From Apostichopus parvimensis (taxonomy: Eukaryota; Echinodermata; Holothuroidea; Aspidochirotida; Stichopodidae), in contig JXUT01141747.1 of assembly GCA_000934455.1 (NCBI GenBank), positions 1 to 25,814 on the forward strand: a stretch of DNA of 25,814 bases, given 5' to 3'. Numbering within the stretch: the stretch's first letter is position 1; every line of letters begins with the position of its first letter. This document shows, in pieces, positions 1 to 9,009 of the stretch. The notes beneath the pieces were generated by a model. That model saw nothing but the letters and a program-made list of their open reading frames with translations, made no database searches and was not told the origin of the DNA. Made by a program: the position numbers and the translations under genes.

Positions 1-404
1 GGAACTTGTGCAAGCCACATATGATGGTTGACTTTTAACTGGTCTCCATTTAACAGTCGACTCGGATAAACTGCTTTTCGAAGATACTATTCGTTTATTT
101 ACACCAACAACGTATACATAACTAGATATGTTTGCGAAAGAGTATAGTAACAGACTCTACCAATTGGTGCACCAAGTTTGTACCAGTTTTACTCGCACTG
201 GTCTATTTCTGCCATGAATCAGTTAAAAAGGTCAAAACACTACTTTATTGATACTTGCCTCTTTTTACAATTTTCCTGTAAATAAATACGTTACGCTTAA
301 AATTGTATCCAAATTACTCGAATGGAAGCTAGTCAGTCCTATATATACTGGAGTATCTGTTTGACACAATTCTTTTGACGCTTATCCGACGGTAACTTTC
401 AAGT
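1..404. other. Non-coding AT-rich flank
   Basis: No long reading frame, tRNA, tandem repeat or clear inverted repeat was found here. It ends directly at the first tRNA-Pro gene. Confidence 0.6.
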
Positions 405-476
405 GGCCCGTTGGTCTAGAGGTATGATTCTCGCTTCGGGTGCGAGAGGTCCCGGGTTCGATTCCCGGACAGGCCC
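405..476 (+). tRNA. tRNA-Pro (anticodon CGG), copy 1
   Basis: This 72-nt cloverleaf decodes the proline codon CCG. The anticodon stem closes over the loop TTCGGGT, placing CGG at 437-439. The T-arm is CCGGG-TTCGATT-CCCGG, and an A box lies in the D-arm. The acceptor stem pairs GGCCCGT with ACAGGCC except for a C:A mismatch at pair 5:68. The discriminator is C at 476 and no CCA is encoded, as expected for a eukaryotic gene. A TTTT run just downstream, in aattgcttttgca, can stop RNA polymerase III. The same 3' flank follows copy 2, which suggests duplication of gene plus terminator. Confidence 0.95.
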
Positions 477-889
477 AATTGCTTTTGCAAGAACAGTAAA
501 TTGACCAGCTTTAATTTTGTGCATACTACATCACTTAATTCGTATGACGTGTTGGTCCTCGTTGCGCAATTGTTGACTACTACAGTATACGTTCCCGGAT
601 GGGGTTGAACCCCCTAGTCGTTTGGGAATGACATGAAAACCTTAGAGTGCTACGTGTCTCTAAGCTGATACTAAAAACTACCGGCCATATTTTATTTCTT
701 TTGCGATAAAAAGATAATGTAATTCAGCAGATGCATGGTGACTAGGCCAGGACCCACCAAACCAATCCCCAGGCTTTAGAATAAATGCTCAGAATGCTTG
801 AAAGCTCCGAAAAGTGAAGATAAATTCACGACGTTTGGAATAATCTCACGACCCATCATGATATTTTTGCGCGACCTGTAGTTGAAGCA
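477..889. other. Spacer between tRNA-Pro copy 1 and tRNA-Asn
   Basis: No gene was recognised. At 601-613 there is a perfect odd palindrome, GGGGTTGAACCCC. Read on the minus strand it resembles a tRNA T-loop (GGTTCAACC), but no matching D-arm or acceptor was found, so it is not called a tRNA. Confidence 0.5.

Positions 890-963
<74 letters not shown>
890..963 (+). tRNA. tRNA-Asn (anticodon GTT)
   Basis: This is a 74-nt cloverleaf for asparagine. The acceptor pairs GTCTCCG with CGGGGAC, with one G-U pair at 4:69. The anticodon stem TTCGG/CCGAA closes over the loop CTGTTAA, with GTT at 924-926. The T-arm is GGTGG-TTCAAGC-CCACC and the discriminator is G at 963. The sequence closely matches the conserved animal tRNA-Asn, including the TGGCGCAATCGG A-box region. 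TTTT at 970-973 and a second T-run at 978-981 are Pol III stops. A reading frame on the opposite strand here is only the shadow of the tRNA. Confidence 0.97.
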
Positions 964-2465
964 TGGAAATTTTGTCCTTTTCCACTCAGTGATATTCGTT
1001 CAAGTATGTATTTCTGATTAAAACGTTACCTCTTTAGGTTTTTCCATGCTATAAATACTGTATATATTATATCCTTTTGCATATTAATGACTGCTTTTCA
1101 CAATGAAATTTTCAACAAACTGAAAGAAGATAAAATGTCATGGGTGTAGGAATGCATTCCATTTTATACTTGAATCGTTATCGTGTTCTGCTTGCTTTGA
1201 TACGGTAGCTGATGTATAGTGAACTTTGACCTGCACGTGTTGTGACAGTAATACAGCAAATGATACTATATATGTTGAGAATTGCGAAATCGGAACATTA
1301 ATTAATTTTGTTTAGTAATCAATAATGTGAGACAGGCAATAAAACTAAACGAGGAAATATCACATTTGCAATAACCCAAACTTTGAAAGTGATTAAAATG
1401 GATGAACCACTGACGGCCTTTAGTGTAGGAGTATAACTTTCAATTTATCACACAAAGAAATACCTTCATCACAGATTGTACCAAATAATTCCTTTTAAAT
1501 TCCTTATTTGATGTAACTGTACTTGTGCTTGTGTTCCCAAGACCCAAGGTGTCCCTTTTTTAAATAAGATGTGAACCCAATTGGTACCGAATCAGATTGT
1601 AATTCGCTGTAGAATGTTTTCTTAGATAAATTGCCACTCGTTGAGATCTAGCGACACTGGTAAGAAACTCGTAATTGACATATGACACAGGTTATCGATC
1701 GTTTAAGGTCCAGGGGTCGTGGTTATAATACAACGCCATTATAGCTCTCCAGCCGCTCCATGAGATATTATTAGCGTTGCCAGAAGTAAAGAAAGGAAAG
1801 GATTAAGTTGACTAAAGAGAAAAGATTATAGAGAGATTATGGGATTTATTGAACCGCCTCTTCGTCTCTCTAATGGATTGTCCCCTCCCACGGATGACCT
1901 GCTTTTTGGCATTGCTGATATCACGTACAGGAGTACACATTTTGCTGGAAAGCTTGGATCAGGGGCGGATTTTCCTTCCAACTTTACCGACAAGGAACCG
2001 GTGCACTGGTCCGGGTATCGAAATGCTGAGTTTTCTTAGAAATATCAAATGCGCCTCTCGTTTCAAGGCGCCACCGCTGCCTGTTGGATAACTGGGCCGG
2101 TATAGCAAGTTATGCCACACGGTCTTCCCCCTATAGCATGGATCATTTTCCACTTTATGCTTTCCCTTGTTTTTGGTTACTAAAGGTCTTCACGATATTA
2201 ACAATGCATTTATAACAGCCACCTTCTTAGAAAACGATTGATGTGATACACGAAATATTCATTGGAGCCCGAGGAAAGTCTTAATGATAGAAATGTATAT
2301 TCGCCTATAGCACATCATGGTGTCTTTTACACACAAGAGAATATGCTCAATTGAAGCATGGCCACAATGAGAACGGATGATTTCCTGGAATTGCCTATAT
2401 ATGATCAATAACTACTCAACAAAGAAAAGTGAACCTGTTGACAATTTGCGATTACGTAATACATA
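964..2465. other. Non-coding stretch with one GC-richer patch
   Basis: This is mostly AT-rich and without recognisable genes. Between about 1840 and 2150 the sequence is GC-richer and open in several overlapping frames on both strands (60-80 codons). None resembles a protein I know, and openness on both strands argues against a true exon. This patch may be an old transposon fragment; see the finding at 1954-2089. Confidence 0.45.
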
Positions 2466-2847
2466 CGCCGCAACAGTGGCGTAGGAAGGTACTTTTGAGT
2501 GAGGGGGGCTGAAGACTGATGGCCGGCCTGGAGGAGGGGTCCAAGGGGAGGGGGTGTCCCTCCCCTTTGGATTTTTTTTGCATTTCCAGGTGGCCTCAGA
2601 TGCAATTTGGTGCAATATAGCACACTTCAAACACCCACTCCATTTTGTAAATAATTTTGTATTTTCACCTGGCCTTAGATGCAATTTGGTGCTCCAAATG
2701 AGATTTTTTTCTCATTTGGAAATGAAAAAGGGGTTTTCTGACTTGCGGAGCGGGGGGGGGGGCGGAATGATACTTCCGCCCCCCATATTTTTCACTGGGG
2801 GGCTGGCGCCCCCCCAGCCCCCCGGTTCCTACGCCCTTGCACCGCAA
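2466..2847. mobile_element. Non-autonomous hAT-type MITE with 8-bp target duplication
   Basis: The element proper is 2474-2839 (366 bp). Its ends are inverted repeats: CAGTGGCGTAGGAA on the left and, read inward from the right, CAAGGGCGTAGGAA, with 12 of 14 positions shared. The flanks cgccgcaa (2466-2473) and caccgcaa (2840-2847) form an 8-bp duplication with one mismatch, the length typical of the hAT superfamily. Inside are G-rich and C-rich subterminal blocks, a short duplication (agatgcaatttggtgc occurs twice, near 2598 and 2678) and a small hairpin AAATGAGA/TCTCATTT near 2696. There is no transposase, so mobilisation would need an autonomous partner elsewhere. Reading frames inside are incidental. 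Confidence 0.82.
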
Positions 2848-3096
2848 CCTCACTGGTGACGTATATGCTTAGATGCACAATGTATACGGTTAGATCTCAT
2901 AGCTGTTAGTTGACACATCCTCAGTATAACAATATCACATAACGCCGATATGATCCATACGTCGATTAAACACGGGCCTACATGGTAAATACTGTTTAAC
3001 CTCATCCATACCTGTGCATAGTATGGAGTGAATTTCCATACTGAATTATACTTCCTTATAGGGAATTGTAACACCTCCCTTTTGATTCTTCATCAA

Positions 3097-3168
3097 GGCC
3101 CGTTGGTCTAGAGGTATGATTCTCGCTTCGGGTGCGAGAGGTCCCGGGTTCGATTCCCGGACAGGCCC
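3097..3168 (+). tRNA. tRNA-Pro (anticodon CGG), copy 2
   Basis: It is identical to copy 1 over all 72 nt, with the anticodon at 3129-3131. It carries the same C:A mismatch at acceptor pair 5:68 and the same 13-nt 3' flank (aattgcttttgca) holding a Pol III T-stop. The 5' flank differs from copy 1. Exact identity over gene plus terminator indicates a recent duplication or gene conversion. Confidence 0.95.
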
Positions 3169-3510
3169 AATTGCTTTTGCATCATTACAATATGTGCTTG
3201 TGTATTCAAGGGAATTCCCGCCCTTATGTCGCAGACAACTAAGACAACTAAGTTGATCAATAAATATTAATATTGATATAATATATCAATAAATATTTTT
3301 AAATTATAGCATTTCCCCAGAATGTTCTTCGTTAATCTATTTTTATTTTGGGCAAGAAGTTTAGATAGACTTTCTGATATTGCAACACCATTAACATAAG
3401 CATACAGAAATATTATGATATTAGCCTATATATTAAATATTGAAGATGTATATACTTGATACATCAGGGGTGTAGAATAATCGCCGGTACGTTTCACAAC
3501 GGTATAGAGT
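3169..3510. other. AT-rich spacer with a perfect inverted repeat
   Basis: No gene was seen. TATTGATAT (3271-3279) and its reverse complement ATATCAATA (3283-3291) flank a 3-nt centre, inside a run rich in aaatatt. Confidence 0.6.
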
Positions 3511-3582
3511 GGCCAGTTGGTCTAGAGGTATGATTCTCGCTTCGGGTGCGAGAGGTCCCGGGTTCGATTCCCGGACTGGCCC
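3511..3582 (+). tRNA. tRNA-Pro (anticodon CGG), copy 3
   Basis: This 72-nt tRNA-Pro has its anticodon CGG at 3543-3545. It differs from copies 1 and 2 only in the acceptor stem, which here is fully paired: GGCCAGT with ACTGGCC, giving A:T at pair 5:68. The discriminator is C at 3582. The 3' flank is different and contains TTTT at 3587-3590 as a Pol III stop, so this copy arose from a different duplication than copies 1 and 2. It is the structurally soundest of the three. Confidence 0.96.
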
Positions 3583-3615
3583 CAAATTTTGAAGAACTGT
3601 ATCAGTTCATGCTTG

Positions 3616-3690
3616 GATTTGTCAGTGGAGCAGTTTATTAGAGCACGAGTTTGACTATTACCTGAAAGGTTCGCAACCCACTAGGGAGCC
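3616..3690 (+). pseudogene. Decayed tRNA-like relic or SINE head
   Basis: The stretch looks like a worn tRNA. A D-arm-like TTATTAGAGCAC is followed about 25 nt later by GGTTCGCAACCC, a good match to the Pol III B box. The acceptor ends do not pair and no clean anticodon stem forms. It may be the head of a tRNA-derived SINE or a tRNA pseudogene; the position beside a true tRNA gene fits either. Confidence 0.35.
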
Positions 3691-3860
3691 TTCATTCTCA
3701 TTAATTTTTTTCTTAATTATCTTCATGCAAATTACTAGTATTTTTTCTTTGCTGAGACGATAAAGCATTTGACACCAAACGGAATAGGAAATAAACTAAC
3801 GATCGAAATCATTCTTCTGAATGACATTGATCTTCATGAAAATCAAGAAAACAAGAAATT

Positions 3861-4083
3861 ATAGAGCCCCATCACCCACCAATACCATACCCCCTCCCCC
3901 CCACTAAAGAGCCCCATCTCCAACAAATCCCCCACTTAAAGAGCCCCACCACCCACCAGTACCATACCCCCACTTAAAGAGCTCCATCACCCACCAATAC
4001 CATACCCCCACTAAAGAGCCCCATCTCCCACAAATATACCACATCCCCCACTTAAAGAGCCCCACCACCCACCAGTACCTTAC
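3861..4083. repeat. C-rich minisatellite with higher-order A-B-C structure
   Basis: Six units begin with agagcccc or agagctcc at 3863, 3908, 3940, 3978, 4015 and 4057. They fall into three types: A (atcacccaccaatacc), B (atctcc then acaaat) and C (accacccaccagtacc), in the order A-B-C-A-B-C. The higher-order period is about 107-117 bp. The opposite strand is G-rich and yields a Trp/Gly-rich reading frame that is only translated repeat. Confidence 0.85.
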
Positions 4084-4103
4084 GCCAAGATTTATGCTAT
4101 TAC

Positions 4104-4456
4104 CTCCGTAGTATTCCACACATCTTCATTTTCTTCCACTGCCTCCGAGTTTCTCTCCGATGATGCGATATCGTCACATCGCTGAGAAATTTGAATCATG
4201 AATGGAACAGAGTTCACTTTAAGACAAAGTTTCTTGGTTTCAGAGTAATTTTGCCAATCACCATTTTCAGGTGGGATGACGTCATTTCTATGCTCGGGAT
4301 ATTTCGATGTAGTGGGCGGTTTCCACGGTTTCGGTATGCGAAATGCACTGTTATATGACGGTATCAAAGGCTTGTTTTCAATAATGAACGGTGGAGAGGG
4401 AGTGGGATCACAAAACGGCTGCACCACGGCTGTCTCCTTTCCCGCCTCGTTACCCA
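4104..4456 (-). CDS. Possible internal exon, unknown protein
   Basis: The minus strand holds the longest open frame in the window (147 codons, 4535-4092). Inside it, TATTTAG at about 4463-4457 could be a splice acceptor and GAG|GTAAT at 4104/4103 a donor. That would define a 353-nt exon entering in phase 1 and leaving in phase 0. The encoded peptide is hydrophilic and starts VGNEAGKETAVV. It has a proline-rich middle (PLIPSYNSAFRIPKPWKPP) and an acidic C-terminal part (SEAVEENEDVW). The local base composition is more GC-rich than the flanks. I recognise no domain. It lies downstream of, and on the same strand as, the PDZ exon at 16760-16867 and could belong to that gene, but nothing proves it. 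The frame could also be open by chance. Confidence 0.3.
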
Positions 4457-7321
4457 CTAAATAGACGATCATAACTATGATATTTGAAAATTCTTGAAGA
4501 GAAATAAAGGTTGTGCGATGGTTTTTTCTTTGCAAAAAGAAAGTTTTTGTATTACCTTTACGTCAGACTGTATAAGTTATACTTAATGCATAATATATGT
4601 GAGGAGATTGATTGGAGTCAATGCAAAACATTCGTCATCGTGTACTGACTTTACACATAATCAGAAGAAACCCAACTGATCATGAAGAGAAAACGTGACG
4701 ATGCATGGGAGAGATTAATCCATGTAAATCCACTGGAATAACGATTTTGACGAAAAATCGGGACCATCCGTGCACAATAGAAAAGCTATCCAAATAACAG
4801 CAGTTGATGTGATACAAGGTCAACGATCTTTGTTGTTGTTGTTGTTTTGTAGTCAATTTGGAGGAAATAATAAGTTGCCAACTACGATCCTTGGGTCTTT
4901 CAGAATAACTATTTTGTAGTAATTAAATTAAAAACCGCGTTCCATGGATGCCGCACGTCTCCATAGTACGCTGTATACACTACACATTGAGAAAGCTGCA
5001 TGTAATCATGATTCGCTTGACAATCTTGCTGTAGTCCTCATACTGTTGCAGTATCCCAAGACTAAACCCAAATCAAGTGAACGATTTCCCGAGAGATGCA
5101 TGGATCCCCCGATTACGTATTGAAACTTTATAGAGGATTATGGTCCCCTTTAATGACTTCACAAGTAATCGATTATGCAATTTAGATTTCAAAAAAGACA
5201 ACCCATTGGGGAAGTATTCACAAGTAACTGCGATCGTATTCAGAGATTTATAGATCGGTTATAGTCCATTATTGAACTCCGATTAAATTCTTAGTGTTTG
5301 TGTGTATCACGCAGATGATGGCCCTGTATAGGGTATAGGCTATTGTCATTCTCGCTAATTGGGTACTAACGTGAAACATACAATACATAGGAAATTGAAA
5401 CTTCATCGTAAAATTCCACGTTATAAAGGGACTAAGATCGTATGGTGACACGGACGTACTCTATGACGCATGCATGGTCAGTCATGTTGCAACGACTTGG
5501 TCAAGCTTATTTTTCAAGAGGAGTTCTCACTTCTTCATATGTTTGGAGATCTATGATCATTTAGCTCTCGATGGTTGTTAAGCACGTTAGAACAAAGTTC
5601 TCTCATGTAGGGCATTAGCGTTGGCTCTAGGCATAATCAGAATATTCCAGAGAAGAAAAAACCTTTTGAGATTCCGGCATTAAAAGAAATATTGTACTTG
5701 CGAAGCAGGCCTGTAACCAGAAATCACTATGGGGTGGGGGTGGGTGGGGGGTGATGGGGAGTTGTGCTGATGTTCGTCATCGGAAGTTTTGTTTGGGTAA
5801 GGCGGCCTACATGCAAAACGGTGATATCATTTCCGTCATATTAACTACATTATCGTACTTCTACTTGTTCCCAGTGTATATCACTAGTGAGTGTGTTATA
5901 CAATGTAAAACATTTGGAACAAAGTTTTAAAAATTATTTTGGGGCGGCACACCCCCACCCCCCTCCTCCCAGTGGCTGCGGCTCTGGTGTGAAAGCGACA
6001 GAGACTAAAATTAGATAAAAACGTTTTATTGTGAATAATATCTTCACAAGTCAGAAGGACGGACACATTGTTCTCATTTGTTAAATGCTGGGAGAACCAC
6101 TCCAAATTTCTCACTCAAGTGTTCTCTCCTGGGTGAGGGGGTTCGTTGTCAAGACATTTTGGTATAGTTCTATTGAATATCTTGAAATTAACATTTTACA
6201 ATAAATAACAATAGTACAGTAATTTAATGTTACAGGGTCGCTTACAAAGGCCACAACAGATCCTTTTGCTATGGCATGTGGTTGATAAATTGTTCACTTG
6301 ATGACCGTCACAAGTAATATTTTACATCCAAATCAGACCAGGGTTAAGTATATAGAGGCCTATAGCTAGGCTTTAAAGGTTACGTTAGCCTAGCCCATGT
6401 GTCATTTCTTCTTTCGAACATTATAACGAAAGTTCTCGAAGCAATGAACATCTGTTTTGAATCTAGCTTTGCATCAGATTATACAATGATGTACGGGCTT
6501 CCAAACACAAAAAGAAGCATATATGATATATTGTTGTCTTTCATATCATATAACACTCGCTCGTGACCAGTGTCATATAAATACTTCAGCAATGTTCTGT
6601 ACGAAGACTGTGAAGCCTTCCTTTCTTCTTTTTGTTTGTTTGTTAGTTTTATTCCTTTCAGAAAAGCAATCAAGCATTTAAACTGTTTCACTGTTCACAA
6701 GTTGTCATTCAACGGTCAGTGAATCTGTAATCTCATTACATACAATGTGAGTGAATGCCTTCTTGATATTTCCTAGCAGGAATCAATGTCATTATAACGG
6801 CCTAAGCTTAGTTATAACCTTTCGGAGGACCCAAAGGACACATTCCATTCTGTCTTGTTTAATAAACTCGCCTCGATCGTGTGTTCACCAGAATTAATTA
6901 AACCTAGTAACGACCTTGGCCTTAAAATACTTCCACCAAGTACCTTGGCTGCCAGCTTAGAAATACCAAAGGGTTCAGGGGTTGTCCTTTGACCGATTGT
7001 ACTGGACAGGTCAGCTGTTTAATAACTGGAAAATATCTTATTGGCGTCCCTTAGTAATAATGGCTAACAAAATAGCACTACGGGGAGTTTACACCTCCAT
7101 ATCGACCGCATTCCGTTATTCCATAAAATGTCATCATAAAGTAGTATACGCCTACACGAGAGAGAATAAGTACTGTGAAACACACACGATGTACATCTAC
7201 AGTAGATGAGTTCACACGCTAACGTTATAACGTTGTGAAATGACTAGCTTTGATTGGTTAATCCATAACGTTTTCAATTCTTCAATCAAGTCAATAGCAA
7301 CGTGGTTACATTTATCTAGGA
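4457..7321. other. Long non-coding stretch with simple repeats
   Basis: No convincing exon was found. Visible items are a (TTG)n microsatellite at 4831-4846, a G-quadruplex-type run at 5731-5751, a C-rich block at 5940-5970, and a perfect 8-bp inverted repeat GCTAGGCT/AGCCTAGC at 6365-6394. A perfect 14-bp palindrome, AACGTTATAACGTT, lies at 7221-7234, bracketed asymmetrically by TTCAC and GTGAA. Short frames here (60-75 codons) show no domain. Confidence 0.5.
5731..5751 (+). other. G-quadruplex-type run
   Basis: Four G-runs of three or more (GGGG, GGGGG, GGG, GGGGGG) are separated by single T residues, the tightest form of the quadruplex sequence pattern. A further GGGG follows at 5756-5759. 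No gene is adjacent. Confidence 0.7.
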
Positions 7322-7629
7322 CATCCAATCAGGCGCGTAGCCAAGGGGGGGGGGGGGAAGGGGCCAGCCGCCCCCCCCCCTTGAGCATATTTTTTATTTT
7401 TTAATGTTTTTATGATATCGCTAGTATTTTCAAAAGAGAAAATGCTAAGATGCAACTTACAAGTCCTGGGAAGTGCCATTTCCAGCGATCTGGGAGGCAT
7501 TTTCAGCCAAAATTTTCTTGTACGCTTCGCGCCAACTTATGGTGGCGCTACGCTTAGATAGTTTGCAATGCCGAATCTAGAGTTTCGCCCCTCCCTTGGC
7601 AAATTCCTGGCTACGCGCCTGCATCCAAT
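7322..7629. mobile_element. Non-autonomous hAT-type MITE with perfect 8-bp target duplication
   Basis: The element is 7330-7621 (292 bp). The left end reads CAGGCGCGTAGCCAAGG. The right end, read inward, begins CAGGCGCGTAGCCAGG, so the first 14 bases match exactly. The flanks are identical 8-mers, catccaat at 7322-7329 and 7622-7629, as expected for hAT insertion, and their perfect identity suggests a fairly young insertion. Behind the left end are a poly-G run (from 7345) and a poly-C run (to 7380). No transposase frame is present. Its ends differ from those of the element at 2474, so the two belong to different families. Confidence 0.92.
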
Positions 7630-7944
7630 GCTTTCTATAGTAGTTTATTTGTCCTGTGCCATACGCATAACCCTTGACCTTTTGATGCCAATATCTTGTG
7701 AAGTGTTACACTTAGTAAGCAAAGTCACGGTAAACATTACGTTATCCGTTATCTCTGAAGGGAAATATCAAAAACTAAACTTCGTATTTATCACTTCAAG
7801 TTGATAGTTCCTTCGAGATCCTTCCCCTTTACTTTACTGTTAACCTTTTTTATCGCCTTCGATAATTTAAGCAATTTGTCGACTGTTAAAATTTAAACGA
7901 GTGCCACAAAACAATGAAGGCGAAATGACAGGCGTACATGCACT
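7630..7944. other. Non-coding spacer between MITE and tandem array
   Basis: No domain-bearing frame, repeat or RNA gene was recognised. A 78-codon open frame (7568-7804) starts inside the MITE and resembles nothing known to me. Confidence 0.5.
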
Positions 7945-8880
7945 CCTACCCTGAATTGCCTTGTATATACACTTTCTATGAACTATCAGCGAGTGCTATC
8001 CGAAGTTCAACGCACGGTTTAGTCTCGTCACCATGTCAACAAACAGCTGGGATCAACTATTGATCACGTGCTGCTGAGTTTGGAACACGATTAAAATCCA
8101 ATGGTTACTAGTTAATACTCCCTAACAGACTAAGAGTTTGTAATGGCTGTATAATAAGATATTAAATGCAAATGTCACGTGGACGTGGTAATCTCAGCAT
8201 GCTTGAAACGGTCTGTGTTGGAGTAGGTCAACTTACTACAACGACACGAGGAACCTACCCTACACTAAATTGCCTTGTATATATGCACCTTCTATGAACT
8301 AAGAGCGTGTACTATCCACAGTTCAACGTACGGTTTAGTCTCGTCACCAGGTCAATAAACAGTTGGGATCAACTATAGATCAGGTGCTGCTTTGGATACG
8401 ATTCAAATACATTGGTTACTAGTTACTATACCCCTTAACAGCATAAGAGTCTGTGAAGGCTGTATAATCAGTTATTAAATGCAAATGTCACGTGACGTGG
8501 TAACCTCAGCATGCTTGAAACGGTCTGTGTTGGAGTATACGTCAGCTACAACGACACGAGGAACCTACCCTACCCTGAATTGCCTTGTACATATACACCT
8601 TCAATGAACTAAGAGCGTGTGTTATCCAAAGTTCAACGTACGGTTTAGTCTCGTCACCAGGTCAATAAACAGTTGGGATCAACTATAGATCAGGTGCTGC
8701 TTTGGATACGATTCAAATCCATTGGTTACTAGTTACTATTCTTTAACAGAATAAGAGTCTGTGAAGGCTGTATAATCAGTTATTAAATGTAAATGTCACG
8801 TGACGTGGTAACCTCAGTATGCTTGAAACGGTATGTGTTGGAGTACGTCAACTTACAACAATACAACAACGACATGAGGA
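7945..8880. repeat. Three tandem units of about 310 bp
   Basis: The landmark aattgcctt recurs at 7954, 8268 and 8578, and cctaccc at 7945, 8254 and 8564. Units 2 and 3 are very alike; unit 1 is more diverged. Each unit ends with acgaca(c/t)gagga. Each contains an octamer-like motif (ATGCAAAT at 8166 and 8479, ATGTAAAT at 8787) directly joined to an E-box. In units 2 and 3 this is GTCACGTGAC overlapping TGACGTGG. Unit 1 also has a second CACGTG at 8065-8070, which is CAGGTG in the other two. No unit has an extended open frame. Confidence 0.93.
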
Positions 8881-9009
8881 AATCATTTGGTTGCATTGAA
8901 GCACATGGAAACACGGAAGCATTGGGTTGATCTCCATCACATATCAGTGCACGAGTAAGATTAATTAAGGGTGCCCTCTATTTTCTTCTATTGCACCAAG
9001 TGTGATAAT

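Noticed and set aside
590..625. GGGGTTCAACCCC on the minus strand as a tRNA T-arm
   Set aside because: No D-arm, anticodon arm or acceptor pairing at the right distances; kept only as a palindrome.
776..985. 69-codon minus-strand frame with GGLEPPTFRLTAERANRLRHGD-like peptide
   Set aside because: It is the reverse complement of the tRNA-Asn gene, a well-known false protein annotation.
1839..2153. Open frames on both strands in a GC-richer patch, considered as an exon
   Set aside because: Three different frames are open together, no domain is recognisable, and no clear splice pair frames any of them.
2405..2859. Several overlapping frames of 60-100 codons on both strands
   Set aside because: They lie in the hAT-type MITE and are driven by its poly-G/poly-C blocks; there is no transposase motif.
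3904..4119. 71-codon minus-strand frame rich in Trp and Gly
   Set aside because: It is a translation of the C-rich minisatellite; its internal repetition follows the DNA repeat.
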